Shown piece after piece: positions 62,291 to 64,000 of a DNA stretch of 64,000 nucleotides. A model generated the notes under the pieces. That model was given only the letters and a program-made list of their open reading frames with translations, was not told the origin of the DNA and ran no database searches. This stretch comes from Thermoanaerobaculales bacterium (lineage in GTDB: Bacteria > Acidobacteriota > Thermoanaerobaculia > Thermoanaerobaculales > Sulfomarinibacteraceae): NCBI GenBank assembly GCA_035358815.1, contig DAOPQC010000007.1, forward strand, positions 116,673 through 180,672, given 5' to 3'. The first letter of the stretch is position 1, and each line of letters starts with the position of its first letter. The position numbers and the translations under genes are program-made.

Positions 62291-64000
62291 ATGAAGCACG
62301 CGGTGGTTGTCGTTGCAGCGCTTCTTCTGGCTGCCGGTTTCAGCGGCGCCCAGGAGATCCTGTTTGACCAGGTGGTGGAGGCAGGTGGGTTGAAGTGCTA
62401 CCCGGTGCACGGAGACCCGACGAGCTGGTACTACCTGCCGGACCAGCCGCACGTGGCGGTGGATGAGGGAGGACGGCCGCAGTTCTCGTTTCTGATGTAC
62501 TCGAGCCCGGAGGAGCGGGGTGAGGAGGGAATCACGTCGTCGCCCGGGGGCGGGGTGGCGCACCTGCTGGTGGCGTACGACGTGCCGCAGGACATGGTGA
62601 GGCGGGCGCAGAGCGAGCTGCAGCGGCAGAAGCCGGGAGCGGTGTTGAAGGGGCCGGTGGGGTACACGGACGGGACGTTCAGCCTGGTGACGGCGGTGAC
62701 GGATCCGGAGGCGGGGCTGCTGCGGCGGGTGGTGGGGGTGGGGAACGCGCCGGTGATGAGCGGTCACAAGGCGGCGGTGTCGATGCACCTGACGCCGGCT
62801 GGGGCGATGCTGTTGTGGGAGAGCTTTCAACAGCGGACGCCGGACGTGTCGGTGAGCTTCGAGATGACGGTGTCGGGGTATCGAAACCCGGTCGAGGCGG
62901 AGATGACGTTCGACTACGAGCGGATTCACCGGACGATCGAGATCGAGGCCGGGATCGAGATGAAGTACATCGAGGCGGACGTCGACGTGATGTTGGGGAA
63001 GATGGTGGACAACGGGGCGATCAAGATCGAGCTGAAAGGAGCGCCGCCGGAGCAGTGGGAGTCGGTGCAGAAGCTGGGGCTGGAGCTGGCGAAGCACCAC
63101 CTGTTCGAGGACCTGGGAGCGGCGCCGTTGGACCAGCTGCGGGAGGCGACGCGGAGCAGTGGGACGAGCCGGCAGTCGTCGGTGGAGTGGCCGCTCGCTG
63201 AGACGATCGAGATGGTGACCCTGCCGCCGCCAACCGACGAGGAGGAGAGAGAGGCTCGCGCACGGGACCTCGACGAGCGCGCCCAGCGCGCCTTTGACAG
63301 CGGCCGATTCGACGCCGCCCTTGAATTACTGACAGAGGCCCAGGAGACTCTGCCCTTCCCAAGCCGGCTCTTCAACTTCGCGCGGTGTCACCTCGTGCTT
63401 GGTCACCGTGATCAAGCGCTCGAGTTTCTCGACCGGTGGCTCGAGGAGGTCGACGAGCCGGCGTACCGAGAGAGCGCGTCGATCCTGGAAGCGCGAGAGC
63501 TGATTGCCGGCCAGCCGGAGCGGATCCCAGCGGACCGCCGCCGGGACCTGTCGGAACAGCTCGCCAACTCGCGCGAGTTCTCGCTCGCCGCTTCACAATC
63601 GGAAAGCAGCATGGACTTCTCCGACGAGTCGCCGGAATCCGACACCTCAACTTCGGAATCGGTAACCCCGACGCCGTCTGTCGCTCCGAGTCCCGCAGAG
63701 GAGGAGGCGATCCCGAGCCCGTTCGAGGGCTCGCCGACGGCGTCTGCAGCGTCGCAGCAGACGACCTCTGAGGGCGAGCGTCCCTCTGCCGGGACCAGCG
63801 CCACGCCGGCGCCGGCGCGGACGCCTGCCGCGCGCAGCGCCACTCGCACCCCGCAGGGTTCGGCGGGCGGCCAGCAGGGACAGTCCTCGTTCCAGCTGAC
63901 GATCGCGTTCCGGTACCGGAAGATCGAGCGGAGCGGGAAGTTCGTGTTCAGCATGCGGCAGTGGAACCGGGTGGAGCTGCCGGTGCGGTTCGCGGCGAAC
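62291..64000 (+). CDS. Exported YYLP-family paralog D with inserted TPR-like region (partial, runs off window)
   Basis: 570 codons visible from ATG 62291 with GGAGG upstream; the frame is open at the window end. Signal peptide about 1-20. Blocks: SWYYLPDQPHVAVDEGGRPQ, GGGVAHLLVAYDVP, FSLVTAVTDPEAGLLRRVVG, VSMHLTPAGAMLLWESFQQR, PDVSVSFEMTVSGYRNPVEA and MTFDYERIHRTIEIEAGIEM. Then comes material absent from A-C: RAQRAFDSGRFDAALELLTE, a TPR-like helix pair, and a Ser/Thr/Pro-rich linker (about 430-530). The family strand returns near the end (FQLTIAFRYRKIERSGKFVF). Between about 62500 and 63200 codons end in G far more than in neighbours. Role unknown. Confidence 0.75.
   Translation, partial: MKHAVVVVAALLLAAGFSGAQEILFDQVVEAGGLKCYPVHGDPTSWYYLPDQPHVAVDEGGRPQFSFLMYSSPEERGEEGITSSPGGGVAHLLVAYDVPQDMVRRAQSELQRQKPGAVLKGPVGYTDGTFSLVTAVTDPEAGLLRRVVGVGNAPVMSGHKAAVSMHLTPAGAMLLWESFQQRTPDVSVSFEMTVSGYRNPVEAEMTFDYERIHRTIEIEAGIEMKYIEADVDVMLGKMVDNGAIKIELKGAPPEQWESVQKLGLELAKHHLFEDLGAAPLDQLREATRSSGTSRQSSVEWPLAETIEMVTLPPPTDEEEREARARDLDERAQRAFDSGRFDAALELLTEAQETLPFPSRLFNFARCHLVLGHRDQALEFLDRWLEEVDEPAYRESASILEARELIAGQPERIPADRRRDLSEQLANSREFSLAASQSESSMDFSDESPESDTSTSESVTPTPSVAPSPAEEEAIPSPFEGSPTASAASQQTTSEGERPSAGTSATPAPARTPAARSATRTPQGSAGGQQGQSSFQLTIAFRYRKIERSGKFVFSMRQWNRVELPVRFAAN

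Overview
The window is a GC-rich (roughly 70 % by eye), densely coded bacterial chromosome segment with about 50 genes and no rRNA, tRNA or intact transposase that I could find. Secreted proteins with LVIVD, subtilase, LamG and TPR modules, B12-linked methyltransferases, AddAB, a YgeW/YgeY pair and CGGGAA hexamer arrays would fit an Acidobacteriota-like (Thermoanaerobaculia/Holophagae type) or deltaproteobacteria-like soil or sediment bacterium. No taxonomic marker is present, so this placement is only a suggestion.

Layout. 0-3.5 kb: an ECF sigma factor with a putative anti-sigma factor, a membrane-anchored RelA/SpoT synthetase, and an exported cysteine hydrolase. 3.6-8 kb: DUF374 acyltransferase, a small conserved protein, threonine synthase, and an aromatic amino acid lyase with an unusual Ala-Cys-Gly MIO triad. 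8.3-13.6 kb: two large secreted proteins (13 LVIVD repeats; subtilisin-like protease). 13.8-16.8 kb: a translationally coupled B12 methyl-transfer operon (MttB family, MetH-activation-like protein, homocysteine methyltransferase). 17-20.8 kb: YgeW carbamoyltransferase, YgeY hydrolase and a divergent PLP enzyme. 20.9-28.4 kb: an accessory-looking stretch with small enzymes, three gene remnants, REP-like palindromes and tandem repeats. 28.5-40 kb: housekeeping genes including AddA/AddB and SppA. 40.4-46.9 kb: a four-gene NuoE / NuoF-GltD fusion / NuoG-like / glutamate-synthase-like operon, a candidate flavin-based electron-transfer complex. 47.2-51.9 kb: secreted LamG protein, TPR protein, sucCD with a clear terminator.

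52.1-64 kb: a strong sigma70-like promoter starts an operon of at least eight genes, nearly all with export signals. Four consecutive members (three complete, one running off the window) are about 570-690 residue paralogs sharing a Tyr-Tyr-Leu-Pro block, a Gly-Gly-x-Leu-His block and an Asp-Trp/helical core. A fifth looks like a shortened relative and a sixth may be a distant one. I do not recognise the family. It is the best candidate here for an undescribed system, probably an exported multi-subunit assembly.

The tandem repeats form two families: CGGGRA hexamer arrays at four sites, each just upstream of a minus-strand gene and able in principle to form G-quadruplexes, and 7-bp CCTAGAT-type arrays at two sites. 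Two unrelated secreted proteins end in the same Gly-Phe-Glu-Ser-Gly-Asp...Trp-Ser...Val-Pro tail, which may be a C-terminal sorting tag.
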